Positions 13,930 through 20,424 of a DNA stretch of 20,989 bases are shown here, piece after piece. Where the stretch lies: assembly GCA_002686445.1 (NCBI GenBank), contig NZCO01000033.1:1-20989 (forward strand). Direction: 5' to 3'. Origin of the DNA: a bacterium. GTDB taxonomy: Bacteria > Patescibacteriota > Andersenbacteria > UBA10190. The position numbers and the translations under genes were made by a program. Numbering within the stretch: position 1 is the stretch's first letter; the number at the start of each line of letters is the position of its first letter. The notes under the pieces were generated by a model. That model was not told the origin of the DNA. It worked only from the letters and a program-made list of their open reading frames with translations, and did not search any database.

Positions 13930-13955
13930 TATTGGCTTTGTTAAAGCACCTGCGG

Positions 13956-13985
13956 TTGCGGGAGGGCACCCGCGCCCCCTACAAT
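13956..13985 (+). promoter_or_regulatory. Distal promoter of the sugar-transferase gene
   Basis: TTGCGG (13956-13961), an 18-nt spacer and TACAAT (13980-13985). The spacer includes an inverted repeat GCGGG / CCCGC (13958-13962 and 13969-13973). The first ATG downstream, 8 nt after the box, opens a 12-codon frame rather than the main gene. Confidence 0.45.
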
Positions 13986-13993
13986 AGAGCAAG

Positions 13994-14032
13994 ATGTCAG
14001 AACTACTTGACATAACGGCCAGCGCACGCTAG
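13994..14032 (+). CDS. Possible 12-residue leader peptide upstream of the sugar transferase
   Basis: ATG at 13994 gives MSELLDITASAR and a TAG, ending 18 nt before the main ATG. The distance from TACAAT (8 nt) matches the leaderless pattern of real genes here. It may be an upstream ORF or chance. Confidence 0.25.
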   Translation: MSELLDITASAR

Positions 14033-14035
14033 AAA
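14007..14035 (+). promoter_or_regulatory. Proximal promoter of the sugar-transferase gene
   Basis: A perfect -35 TTGACA (14007-14012), a 17-nt spacer and TAGAAA (14030-14035), giving a start near 14042 and a leader of about 9 nt before ATG 14051. It lies inside the short upstream frame at 13994-14032. Confidence 0.55.
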
Positions 14036-14050
14036 AGACACGCTAATGCT

Positions 14051-15472
14051 ATGAAGCGTTCAGAACTATTCTTTGGTGCGATACTCGTCCCCCTTGATTT
14101 TGGGGCACTTTTGGCTGCTGGAGCCGTTGCCTACTTTTTACGTGTCAGCGACAGGATCCAGGCGATCCGACCGGCCGTCTTTGAGCTCGACTTACCCTTT
14201 ATCGAATACATGCAATTGGTGGCCATCGTGGCCGCCCTGGTAGTAGTCATATTCGCGCTGGAGAAGCTCTATACCTTACGGGCGACTCGCCGCCCCCTTT
14301 GGGAATTTACCCGCCTCACATACGGCATTGCCATAGGTGCCATGGCGGTGATCTTTTATACGTTCCTTCGTGCTGAGCTATTCCAATCACGTTTCATTTT
14401 CTTTGGCGCCTTCTTCTTTGCCGTATTGTTCGTCGCAGTAAGTCGGTACGTCGTTCGTCGGGTGCAGCTGGCGTTAGTGTTGCATGGCTTTGGCGTCCAT
14501 CGGGTAGCGCTTGTAGGTAATGGTCGGTATGCGGACCAGTTAAGCAAGATCTTTAAGAATAATCCAGGACTGGGGTACCGAGTGGTTGGGCAACCAGCCA
14601 TCGTGCGCTGGGACGCGCTAGAGAGTATTTATCGTCAGCACGGTATCGACGAGATCATGCAAACAGACCCCACCATGCCAGAGGATGACAATCTCGTGCT
14701 GTTAGATTTTTGCGATAAGTACAAAATTGACTACAAGTATATTCCTAATCTATTCGAGGCTCACGCGTCGCACGTACAGTATCGGCAGGTAGGTGGGGTG
14801 CCAATGATGGAGCTCCTGCGAACACCGCTGGATGGCTGGGGCAGAATCGCTAAGCGCATTATGGATGTCTTTGGCGCCTTGGTTGGATTCATCCTGTATT
14901 CCCCTGTGTTTGTCGTGACCGCACTGGCTATTATGCTGGAGAGTCGCGGTCCAGTTTTCTATAAGCAAACTCGGCTCGGTCGTAACAAGGAACCGTTTGA
15001 GATGTATAAGTTCCGCAGTATGTACACCAAGTACTCAACAGGCTCCGAGTATGGTGGCAAAAAGGCCGACGAATTGTTAGCTAGGCTTAAGGCCAAGGGT
15101 AATGAACGCAAAGGCCCACTCTTTAAAATGCGTAATGATCCTCGTATCACCAAGACCGGCAGAGTCATCCGTCGTCTGCGCATAGATGAGCTGCCACAAT
15201 TTATTAATGTACTGAAGGGCGAGATGAGCCTACTGGGCCCACGGCCTCACTTGGCGAGCGAAGTTGCGCGCTACGATAAGCACCAGCAAAAACTCTTTAC
15301 TATCAAGCCGGGTATGTCTGGTATGGCGCAGGTGGGCGGCAATGCTGGCCTATCGTTCGACCAAGAAGTTTCACTCGATATCACGTATATAGAGGGCTGG
15401 TCACTCCGACTAGACGCTATCCTCCTGATTAAGACGTTTATTCTACTGGCGACTGACCGCAACGCGGTCTAG
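14051..15472 (+). CDS. Polyprenyl-phosphate sugar-1-phosphate transferase (WcaJ/WbaP type)
   Basis: A 473-residue membrane enzyme that transfers a sugar-1-phosphate from a nucleotide sugar to undecaprenyl phosphate, the first step of surface-glycan assembly. The N-terminus has four hydrophobic helices (about 8-31, 54-72, 90-107, 114-132), then a cytoplasmic Rossmann-like part with VALVGNGRYADQL (152-164). The C-terminal catalytic domain follows the pattern of the family: a re-entrant helix about 270-296, GPVFYKQTRLGRNKEPFEMYKF, the catalytic pair D379-E380 in RRLRIDELPQF, SLLGPRPH (393-400) and KPGMSGMAQV (419-428). It is the large form rather than the short PglC form. It opens the glycan cluster with its own promoters and is followed by a GT4 enzyme after 92 nt. 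The sugar is not determinable. Confidence 0.95.
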   Translation: MKRSELFFGAILVPLDFGALLAAGAVAYFLRVSDRIQAIRPAVFELDLPFIEYMQLVAIVAALVVVIFALEKLYTLRATRRPLWEFTRLTYGIAIGAMAVIFYTFLRAELFQSRFIFFGAFFFAVLFVAVSRYVVRRVQLALVLHGFGVHRVALVGNGRYADQLSKIFKNNPGLGYRVVGQPAIVRWDALESIYRQHGIDEIMQTDPTMPEDDNLVLLDFCDKYKIDYKYIPNLFEAHASHVQYRQVGGVPMMELLRTPLDGWGRIAKRIMDVFGALVGFILYSPVFVVTALAIMLESRGPVFYKQTRLGRNKEPFEMYKFRSMYTKYSTGSEYGGKKADELLARLKAKGNERKGPLFKMRNDPRITKTGRVIRRLRIDELPQFINVLKGEMSLLGPRPHLASEVARYDKHQQKLFTIKPGMSGMAQVGGNAGLSFDQEVSLDITYIEGWSLRLDAILLIKTFILLATDRNAV

Positions 15473-15541
15473 AGTAGCGCTCGTCATTAACGTAAGGAGC
15501 GGGGCTGTGCATGCTGTTAGGCAGCTATCCTGGATTTGGCG

Positions 15542-15547
15542 TACACT
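15542..15547 (+). promoter_or_regulatory. Candidate -10 box before the first GT4 gene
   Basis: TACACT lies 6 nt before an ATG at 15554, which is out of frame with the GT4 gene and gives MSKSWGICESP, overlapping the true start at 15565. With this box the GT4 leader would be about 11 nt. No -35 consensus is visible. Confidence 0.35.
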
Positions 15548-15564
15548 GTTCTGATGTCTAAATC

Positions 15565-16710
15565 ATGGGGGATATGCGAGTCGCCATAATTCACGACAAC
15601 CTGATTCAGTTTGGGGGTGCTGAGCGTGTGCTTGCGGCTTTGCTTGATATCTTTCCGAATGCACCAGTGTATACACTCCTGTATGACAAGGAGCGAGCTG
15701 GTATCGAAATTGACGAGCGTCGAGTACGCACCTCTTTTTTGCAACGTATTCCCGGCGCTAGACGGAATCACCACTATTTTCCGCTGCTTATGCCGATGGC
15801 CATGGAGCAATTCGATTTACATGAATTTGATGTAGTTTTCTCAGCTACTCACAGTTACGCCAAGGGAGTGATTACTGGACTAAACACGCTGCATATTTCG
15901 TACTGCTTCACACCAACTCGGTACGTGTGGGATGATTGCCATCGCTACGTGCGTGATTTTTCTCGTCTGGCTCTGTCGCTTCGTTTAGCGCCGCTCGGGC
16001 TGTCATATATTCGACTGTGGGATTACTTCGCTTCGCAACGGGTAGATAGCTACCTCACCCTGTCCGATTTTGTGGCCGCTCGTATTTCAAAATACTACGG
16101 TCGCAGTGCCCAGGTAATAGCACCGCCGGTCGACGTAGAACGCTTTGCGATGACGCGTGCCTCCAAGGGATATTATCTGGTTGTGTCACGTCTGGTGCCC
16201 TACAAGCGAACCGAGCTGGCCATTGAAGCCTGCGAGCGACTGGGCCGACCGCTCAAGATCGCGGGGACGGGTCCAGAAATTGATCGGCTGCGGGATCGAG
16301 CAGGCCTGCCTGCCGGACAGGCAGGGGTTACTACCGAGTTCCTTGGATTTGTGCCAGACGACGAATTGCCTGGGGTATACGCGGGTGCTCGAGCGCTGCT
16401 CTTTCCGCAAGAGGAAGATTTTGGTATCACTCCGTTAGAGGCTGCCGCGGCTGGGGTCCCGACTATTGCCTATGCGTCCGGCGGCGCACTGGAGACTATT
16501 GTAGATGGCGAGACTGGAGTCTTTTTCCAGCAGCAATCAGCTGATGCGTTGGCCAATGCCATTGTGGCCTTCGAAAAAGCTGAGTTTGACTCCGCCCGCA
16601 TACGCCAGCACGCTGAAGCGTTCAGTGGTAGCCGCTTTGCGACAGAGATCATGGACACCACGGAGCGACTTTGGGACGAGTATAAGACGAAACACACCAC
16701 ACGAATATGA
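15565..16710 (+). CDS. GT4 glycosyltransferase, WbaZ-like
   Basis: A 381-residue GT-B retaining glycosyltransferase, similar to the WbaZ branch that adds mannose or related sugars to O-antigen-type chains. Acceptor domain: MRVAIIHDNLIQFGGAERVL (start region), HISYCFTPTRYVWDD. Donor domain: YYLVVSRLVPYKRTELAI (203-220), KIAGTGPEIDRL, and the EDFGITPLE part of the E-x7-E motif (E284 and E292), then AGVPTIAYASGGALETI. The starts at 15565 and 15574 are both in frame; the family usually begins MRVAIIHD, which favours 15574. Residues 247-254 (GLPAGQAG) are encoded by a perfect palindrome and form an extra loop compared with relatives. It overlaps the next gene by 4 bases (ATGA). Confidence 0.92.
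   Translation: MGDMRVAIIHDNLIQFGGAERVLAALLDIFPNAPVYTLLYDKERAGIEIDERRVRTSFLQRIPGARRNHHYFPLLMPMAMEQFDLHEFDVVFSATHSYAKGVITGLNTLHISYCFTPTRYVWDDCHRYVRDFSRLALSLRLAPLGLSYIRLWDYFASQRVDSYLTLSDFVAARISKYYGRSAQVIAPPVDVERFAMTRASKGYYLVVSRLVPYKRTELAIEACERLGRPLKIAGTGPEIDRLRDRAGLPAGQAGVTTEFLGFVPDDELPGVYAGARALLFPQEEDFGITPLEAAAAGVPTIAYASGGALETIVDGETGVFFQQQSADALANAIVAFEKAEFDSARIRQHAEAFSGSRFATEIMDTTERLWDEYKTKHTTRI
16305..16325. repeat. GC-rich palindrome inserted in frame in a GT4 gene
   Basis: CCTGCCTG / CAGGCAGG (16305-16312 and 16318-16325) around the loop CCGGA. It encodes the GLPAGQAG stretch in the glycosyltransferase. From memory, near-identical palindromes are scattered in many Parcubacteria genomes, often giving LPAG(R)QAG-type inserts in proteins. 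I cannot verify the count or consensus here. Length is a multiple of three in context, and the frame is intact. Confidence 0.8.
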
Positions 16711-17327
16711 AAAAACAGCCCATCTACGATCACTATATAGACGCTCTGCGACGAGCTGCTCCAATGATTGCGTTGGTATGCGTCGTCGCAACGCTGTTGG
16801 CGTACGGGGTAGCAGCACGCACCGGCACGAGTTACTCGCTCCATTATTCCTACAGCATATCCTTGGCAGAGCGTGAGCAAGCCGGCGAGTACACGTTCGA
16901 TGGATACTATGCATTGCAGGCAACTGATTTGTTTGCGTCTACGCTCGCCCGTTGGCTCACTGCGCCTGAAATTATAGCCGCGGCGTATGAACGAGCCGAA
17001 TTACCACCTATAGCTGATGTACGAGGGCTCGCTCGCCGAGTGCGAGCGGAGAAGACAGCACCGCAGCTCGTGCAAGTCACGGTTATCGGTCAGGATCCCG
17101 AGCAGGTGCAACGCTTAACACGAGGACTACAAGATGAGATTGCGGCCACAGTGGTTCGCTATCACGACGAGGGGGTCCCCACGCTGCGATTCAATGCGGT
17201 AACGACCGACGAGTGGATTGGCGAACGGCCGGTAGCCGTCGGCCTTATCTCAATAGCCACCTTTATAGTGGTGCTTTTGTTGGCCATCAACGTAGTGCTG
17301 CTACGGGCCAGCTTTCGTCTGGAATAG
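16707..17327 (+). CDS. Wzz-like membrane protein without kinase domain
   Basis: A 206-residue protein with a short cytoplasmic start, one hydrophobic helix at about 18-36, an extracytoplasmic region of about 140 residues, and a second helix at about 176-199 with a short basic tail. This two-helix layout, with a helical middle (RVRAEKTAPQLVQVTVIGQDPEQ), is that of the Wzz/chain-length-determinant superfamily. Members of this group set polysaccharide chain length or act in export. The sequence match is to topology and the QVTV-x-GQDPEQVQRL segment, which resembles the usual V-x-DP-x-x-A motif. It lacks the C-terminal tyrosine kinase of Gram-positive-like forms. It starts at the ATGA overlap with the preceding GT4. 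Confidence 0.7.
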   Translation: MKKQPIYDHYIDALRRAAPMIALVCVVATLLAYGVAARTGTSYSLHYSYSISLAEREQAGEYTFDGYYALQATDLFASTLARWLTAPEIIAAAYERAELPPIADVRGLARRVRAEKTAPQLVQVTVIGQDPEQVQRLTRGLQDEIAATVVRYHDEGVPTLRFNAVTTDEWIGERPVAVGLISIATFIVVLLLAINVVLLRASFRLE

Positions 17328-17333
17328 CCGAAG

Positions 17334-18443
17334 ATGAAGATAGCCATTGATGTTCGGTCATTAATGGAGGGCAGAGTGACTGGCGTCGAAGTGTATACCA
17401 CCGAGATCATACGAGCGCTGCTAACCGTTGGGTCCGAACATGAATATCATTTGTTTTACAATTCCTATCGATCAGTAACATTGCCTGAGTTTCGTGGCAA
17501 CGTTACGGTGCACCCCTCTTCTTATCCCAATAAGCTGTTTAATGTGGCGCAGCTGGTCACTCGCCGCCCACGCTGGGACAAGCTGCTACCGGTTACGCCA
17601 GACTGTGTCTTTGTACCGAACGTGCGCCTGATGCCACTGTCGTTTGATGTCCCCGTAGTCGTAACAGCCCATGACCTTTCCTTTGAACGTTTTCCTGAGT
17701 TTTTCTCCTGGCGACGCAGGCTGTGGCATCGCACCATGCTCCCGCAGCAGTTAATGTTTAATGCGGATCATGTCTTTGCTGATTCAGCCGCCACCGCCCA
17801 TGACGTTACGGAACTTTATAATGTGCCGACGGCTGACGTTTCTGTCGTTTACCCGGGGGTGGGTCAAGTGCAAGCGGACGTCAGCGTCTCCGAGGTGCGC
17901 CGTAGCCACAACCTACCGGAGAAGTACGTGTTGTACCTGGGTTCGTTCGAGCCCCGCAAAAATATTCCCAGCATCATTGCCGCTTTCTCAACCATCGCTG
18001 GTGAAGTTGAGCACGACCTCGTGCTGGCGGGGTCCCGGGGCTGGTTGATGGAACCGATTAAGCGCGCTCTAGCAGAATCTCCGGTACGCGATCGCATTCA
18101 TTATTTGGGGTTTGTCCCCGAAGCCGAAAAACATGCGTTGTACGCTAGCGCCGACTTGTTTGTGTATCCGAGCTTTTACGAAGGGTTTGGTTTCCCACCA
18201 CTTGAATCACTGTTGGCCGGTACGCCCGTTATTACGTCAATGAACTCGGCGCTGCCAGAAGTGGTAGGCGAGTGGGCAACACTGATTAACCCATATGATC
18301 CCAGTGAACTGGCGGCGGTCATGCGCGAGCTGTTACATGACGTCCCGCCAGTCACCGCCGACACGCAAGGGCGTATTGCCAATCGGTTTTCCTGGGAAGC
18401 AGCAGCCAACCAAATTCTCAAAAAGATCGCTGAAGTTGTGTAG
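17334..18443 (+). CDS. GT4 glycosyltransferase, MtfB-like (second)
   Basis: A 369-residue GT-B glycosyltransferase. Acceptor half: KIAIDVRSLMEGRVTGVEVYT (2-22), PVVVTAHDLSFERFPEF (107-123). Donor half: YVLYLGSFEPRKNIPSII (198-215), with the phosphate-binding R208-K209, and PSFYEGFGFPPLESLLAG, with E283 and E291 of the E-x7-E motif. The segment SMNSALPEV is typical of mannosyltransferase B-like members. It begins 6 nt after the Wzz-like stop codon with no strong ribosome binding site, so it is probably coupled to that gene. The donor is probably a GDP- or dTDP-sugar, but this is inference from relatives. Confidence 0.93.
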   Translation: MKIAIDVRSLMEGRVTGVEVYTTEIIRALLTVGSEHEYHLFYNSYRSVTLPEFRGNVTVHPSSYPNKLFNVAQLVTRRPRWDKLLPVTPDCVFVPNVRLMPLSFDVPVVVTAHDLSFERFPEFFSWRRRLWHRTMLPQQLMFNADHVFADSAATAHDVTELYNVPTADVSVVYPGVGQVQADVSVSEVRRSHNLPEKYVLYLGSFEPRKNIPSIIAAFSTIAGEVEHDLVLAGSRGWLMEPIKRALAESPVRDRIHYLGFVPEAEKHALYASADLFVYPSFYEGFGFPPLESLLAGTPVITSMNSALPEVVGEWATLINPYDPSELAAVMRELLHDVPPVTADTQGRIANRFSWEAAANQILKKIAEVV

Positions 18444-18452
18444 TTGCACGTA

Positions 18453-18491
18453 GTCGGGTCTTTTTCCTTTTCCCCGACACAGCCGTACGCT
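18453..18491 (+). promoter_or_regulatory. Inverted repeat and -10 box before the third GT4 gene
   Basis: GTCGGG / CCCGAC (18453-18458 and 18473-18478) encloses a pyrimidine loop, followed by TACGCT (18486-18491), a weak -10, 6 nt before the ATG at 18498. The hairpin has no T-run after it and is not a normal terminator. The layout matches the inverted-repeat-then-box pattern of other promoters here. Confidence 0.35.
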
Positions 18492-18497
18492 TAGAGT

Positions 18498-19616
18498 ATG
18501 AGGATCGCGATTGACGCTCGAGCGTATGGCTGGACGGGGATTGGCCGGTACATCCGCAGCTTATTGGCGCAGTTCGCGCAGCTACCGAAACGTCACACCT
18601 ATATCGTCCTGACGGGAGACAGCACAGCGGCCCAGGTCGCTTCAGACTTGCCAGATCGCACGCAATTTCCCATTCAAATTGTGTCGGACTCATATTACTC
18701 ATGGCAGGAACAAACGATTTTTTTTGGTCAGCTGTTACGAACCAAGGCAGACCTATTCCACTTCACCCATTTCAACGTGCCGCTACTCTTCAATCGGCCG
18801 TTTGTAGTGACAGTGCATGACACCACCCGCTTCGTCTTCCCTGGACAGAAGCAGCAATCACTGTGGCAGCAGTTGGCGTATGAAACGGTATTCGCCCACG
18901 CAGTTGGTAGTGCCAAACACGTCATAGCGGCTTCAACCTCGACTGCGCGTGAGCTTACACGCCTGCCGCTTACCGTGGCTCCGACCACCGTGATTCATGA
19001 AGCGGTGGATGATCGCTTTTCTGCTGAACTAACCGAGCTGGCTAAAACAAAGGCGCACATGCTACTGGGGACCAATGATCCGTATGTACTGTATGTGGGT
19101 GTGTGGATGAGTCACAAAAACCTAGAGCGCTTATTGGCAGCGTTTGCGTTTGTGAGCCAAGAGCACCCCGACCTGAAATTAGCGATGACCGGCAAGCCAC
19201 GCCGAGGGTACGACAATATACTCAACACCGCGCAGCGCCTCGGCATAGCCGATCGCGTTATCTTCCTAGGGTTTGTACCAGAAGAGCTACTGCCTGCGCT
19301 GTACGCGGGAGCTCGCTGTTTTACTCTGCCCAGCTTGTTTGAAGGCTTCGGGCTGCCAGCACTCGAGGCAGCCGCGGCTGGTGTGCCGGTCGTGACCTCT
19401 AATGTCTCCAGTTTGCCAGAAGTTATGGGCAAAGGGGCCCACTATGTAAATCCGGAATCTGTCGACAGCATCGCGCGGGGCATCTCACGAGTTATAGATG
19501 ACCGAGAGTATCGCTTGCGCTTAGTTGCGGCCGGTCAACAGCGCGCCCAACAATTTGCCTGGCGGGTAACTGCCCAGCGACATCTACGCGTGTACGAACA
19601 AGCTACGAACACCTAA
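18498..19616 (+). CDS. GT4 glycosyltransferase (third)
   Basis: A 372-residue GT-B glycosyltransferase related to the previous one and probably a paralogue. MRIAIDARAYGWTGIGRYIRSLL (1-23) and VVTVHDTTRFVFPG (103-116) form the acceptor half. PYVLYVGVWMSHKNLERLL (195-213, K207), VIFLGFVPEELLPALYAGA, and PSLFEGFGLPALEAAAAG, with E282 and E290, form the donor half. SSLPEVMGKGAHYVNP closes the active site. It has a 54-nt upstream gap with its own -10 box. Three GT4 enzymes beside one priming transferase point to an oligosaccharide repeat of at least four sugars, which is inference. Confidence 0.93.
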   Translation: MRIAIDARAYGWTGIGRYIRSLLAQFAQLPKRHTYIVLTGDSTAAQVASDLPDRTQFPIQIVSDSYYSWQEQTIFFGQLLRTKADLFHFTHFNVPLLFNRPFVVTVHDTTRFVFPGQKQQSLWQQLAYETVFAHAVGSAKHVIAASTSTARELTRLPLTVAPTTVIHEAVDDRFSAELTELAKTKAHMLLGTNDPYVLYVGVWMSHKNLERLLAAFAFVSQEHPDLKLAMTGKPRRGYDNILNTAQRLGIADRVIFLGFVPEELLPALYAGARCFTLPSLFEGFGLPALEAAAAGVPVVTSNVSSLPEVMGKGAHYVNPESVDSIARGISRVIDDREYRLRLVAAGQQRAQQFAWRVTAQRHLRVYEQATNT

Positions 19617-19624
19617 TACCTACC

Positions 19625-19653
19625 TGGAAACTTTCTCCGGTAAATCGTAAACT
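19625..19653 (+). promoter_or_regulatory. Leaderless promoter of the GTG-started gene
   Basis: TGGAAA (19625-19630), a 17-nt spacer and TAAACT (19648-19653), 6 nt before the GTG at 19660. This supports the GTG as the real start and makes it a rare leaderless GTG case here. Confidence 0.5.
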
Positions 19654-19659
19654 AAAGGG

Positions 19660-20424
19660 GTGCAAGACGTTGTACCACCAGCAGCTGGCGTTGGCCGTTC
19701 GCACTCTCGCAGAGGTAAACGTCCTTCAAAACAGTCACCCTCAGTGACTGGTGGTTCGAGTAATCCAAAAAAGCAGCCCGAAACGTTAGAGCTCGACTGG
19801 CAGCTGCCAGCTCGACTTCGGCGACCAGTTGGCGGAGAGATACAACGGCAACGTCGTCGCAAAAGAGCGCGCGAAGCGGTAGTCGCGTTTGAGCGCCACC
19901 CTATCTACGAGCAGTCGTCGACCCCACTACGAGCAAAGCCGACAGTCAAACAAACGGAGACTCAAGCTGAATCGTATCGTATCCACAATCCAGAAGCACA
20001 AATGAATCTGCCGCCGTATGCTGGTGCCTTTACTAAGCAAATGAGTGCCTATCGACCACGCGCTCGACGCGTGGCACGCACGAGCGGTGGCGCTATGGGG
20101 CCGGCAACAGCGCCAGCTACTCGTAAGACCCGTTCAGCACGACCGCCAGCCAAGAAGCCAGAGGCACCGCGCAAGCAAACACGCGTCGCGTCGCCACTGA
20201 CTGGAGAAAGAGATATAGCGTTTAATTGGCAGGACAAAGAACTTCCGGAAGAACTAAAGCGGGTCGCTGTTGCCCAACAAGCTACGGCTAGTGAAGCGGT
20301 AGTGGTCCGACCACGACGACGCTTTGCCCTACCAATCCACTTAAGTATCTGGCCGCGCCAAAGTAGTGCGGCGGGCCAAGGCGCGCCGTCTAAAAAAAAA
20401 CTTCGTATCACCGGGCTAACCTGA
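19660..20424 (+). CDS. Basic N-terminal cytoplasmic part of a frameshifted membrane protein
   Basis: A 254-codon frame rich in Arg, Lys, Pro, Gln and Ala, with no membrane helix and no recognised domain; it looks like a disordered cytoplasmic region. Two similar short blocks occur: LDWQLPARLRR (about 44-54) and FNWQDKELPEELKR (about 193-206). It ends at TGA (20422-20424), a few codons after a run of nine A (20392-20400). In the neighbouring frame, right after that run, a membrane helix and a long coding region follow without interruption to the window end. The most economical reading is that both are one protein joined by a -1 shift or by an extra A. The GTG start is supported by the -10 box 6 nt upstream. 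Confidence 0.7.
   Translation: MQDVVPPAAGVGRSHSRRGKRPSKQSPSVTGGSSNPKKQPETLELDWQLPARLRRPVGGEIQRQRRRKRAREAVVAFERHPIYEQSSTPLRAKPTVKQTETQAESYRIHNPEAQMNLPPYAGAFTKQMSAYRPRARRVARTSGGAMGPATAPATRKTRSARPPAKKPEAPRKQTRVASPLTGERDIAFNWQDKELPEELKRVAVAQQATASEAVVVRPRRRFALPIHLSIWPRQSSAAGQGAPSKKKLRITGLT
20392..20400 (+). other. A9 slippery run and frame switch
   Basis: Nine A follow TCT. In frame this reads AAA AAA AAA CTT and stops after eight further codons. A -1 slip, or ten A in the transcript, gives K-K-K-T-S-Y-H-R-A-N-L-S and enters the membrane-helix frame. A possible stem with two bulges pairs CCGGGCTAACC (20411-20421) with GGTAGCCGG (20450-20458), starting 10 nt downstream. Confidence 0.65.

Noticed and set aside
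15511..15561. 16-codon frame (starts MLLGSYPG) after an AAGGAG
   Set aside because: Spacing is too long, no promoter is evident, and it overlaps the GT4 promoter region.
18453..18478. Hairpin GTCGGG / CCCGAC as a terminator of the second GT4
   Set aside because: No T-run follows the stem; the T-rich part is in the loop.
20049..20411. 120-codon antisense frame opposite the basic N-terminal region
   Set aside because: Its composition is the shadow of Arg/Ala-rich codons, and it has no start signals.
20422..20424. TGA read as glycine or tryptophan to explain the frame break
   Set aside because: Recoding TGA would not restore the membrane-helix frame, which is shifted by -1, and TGA ends other genes such as fba.
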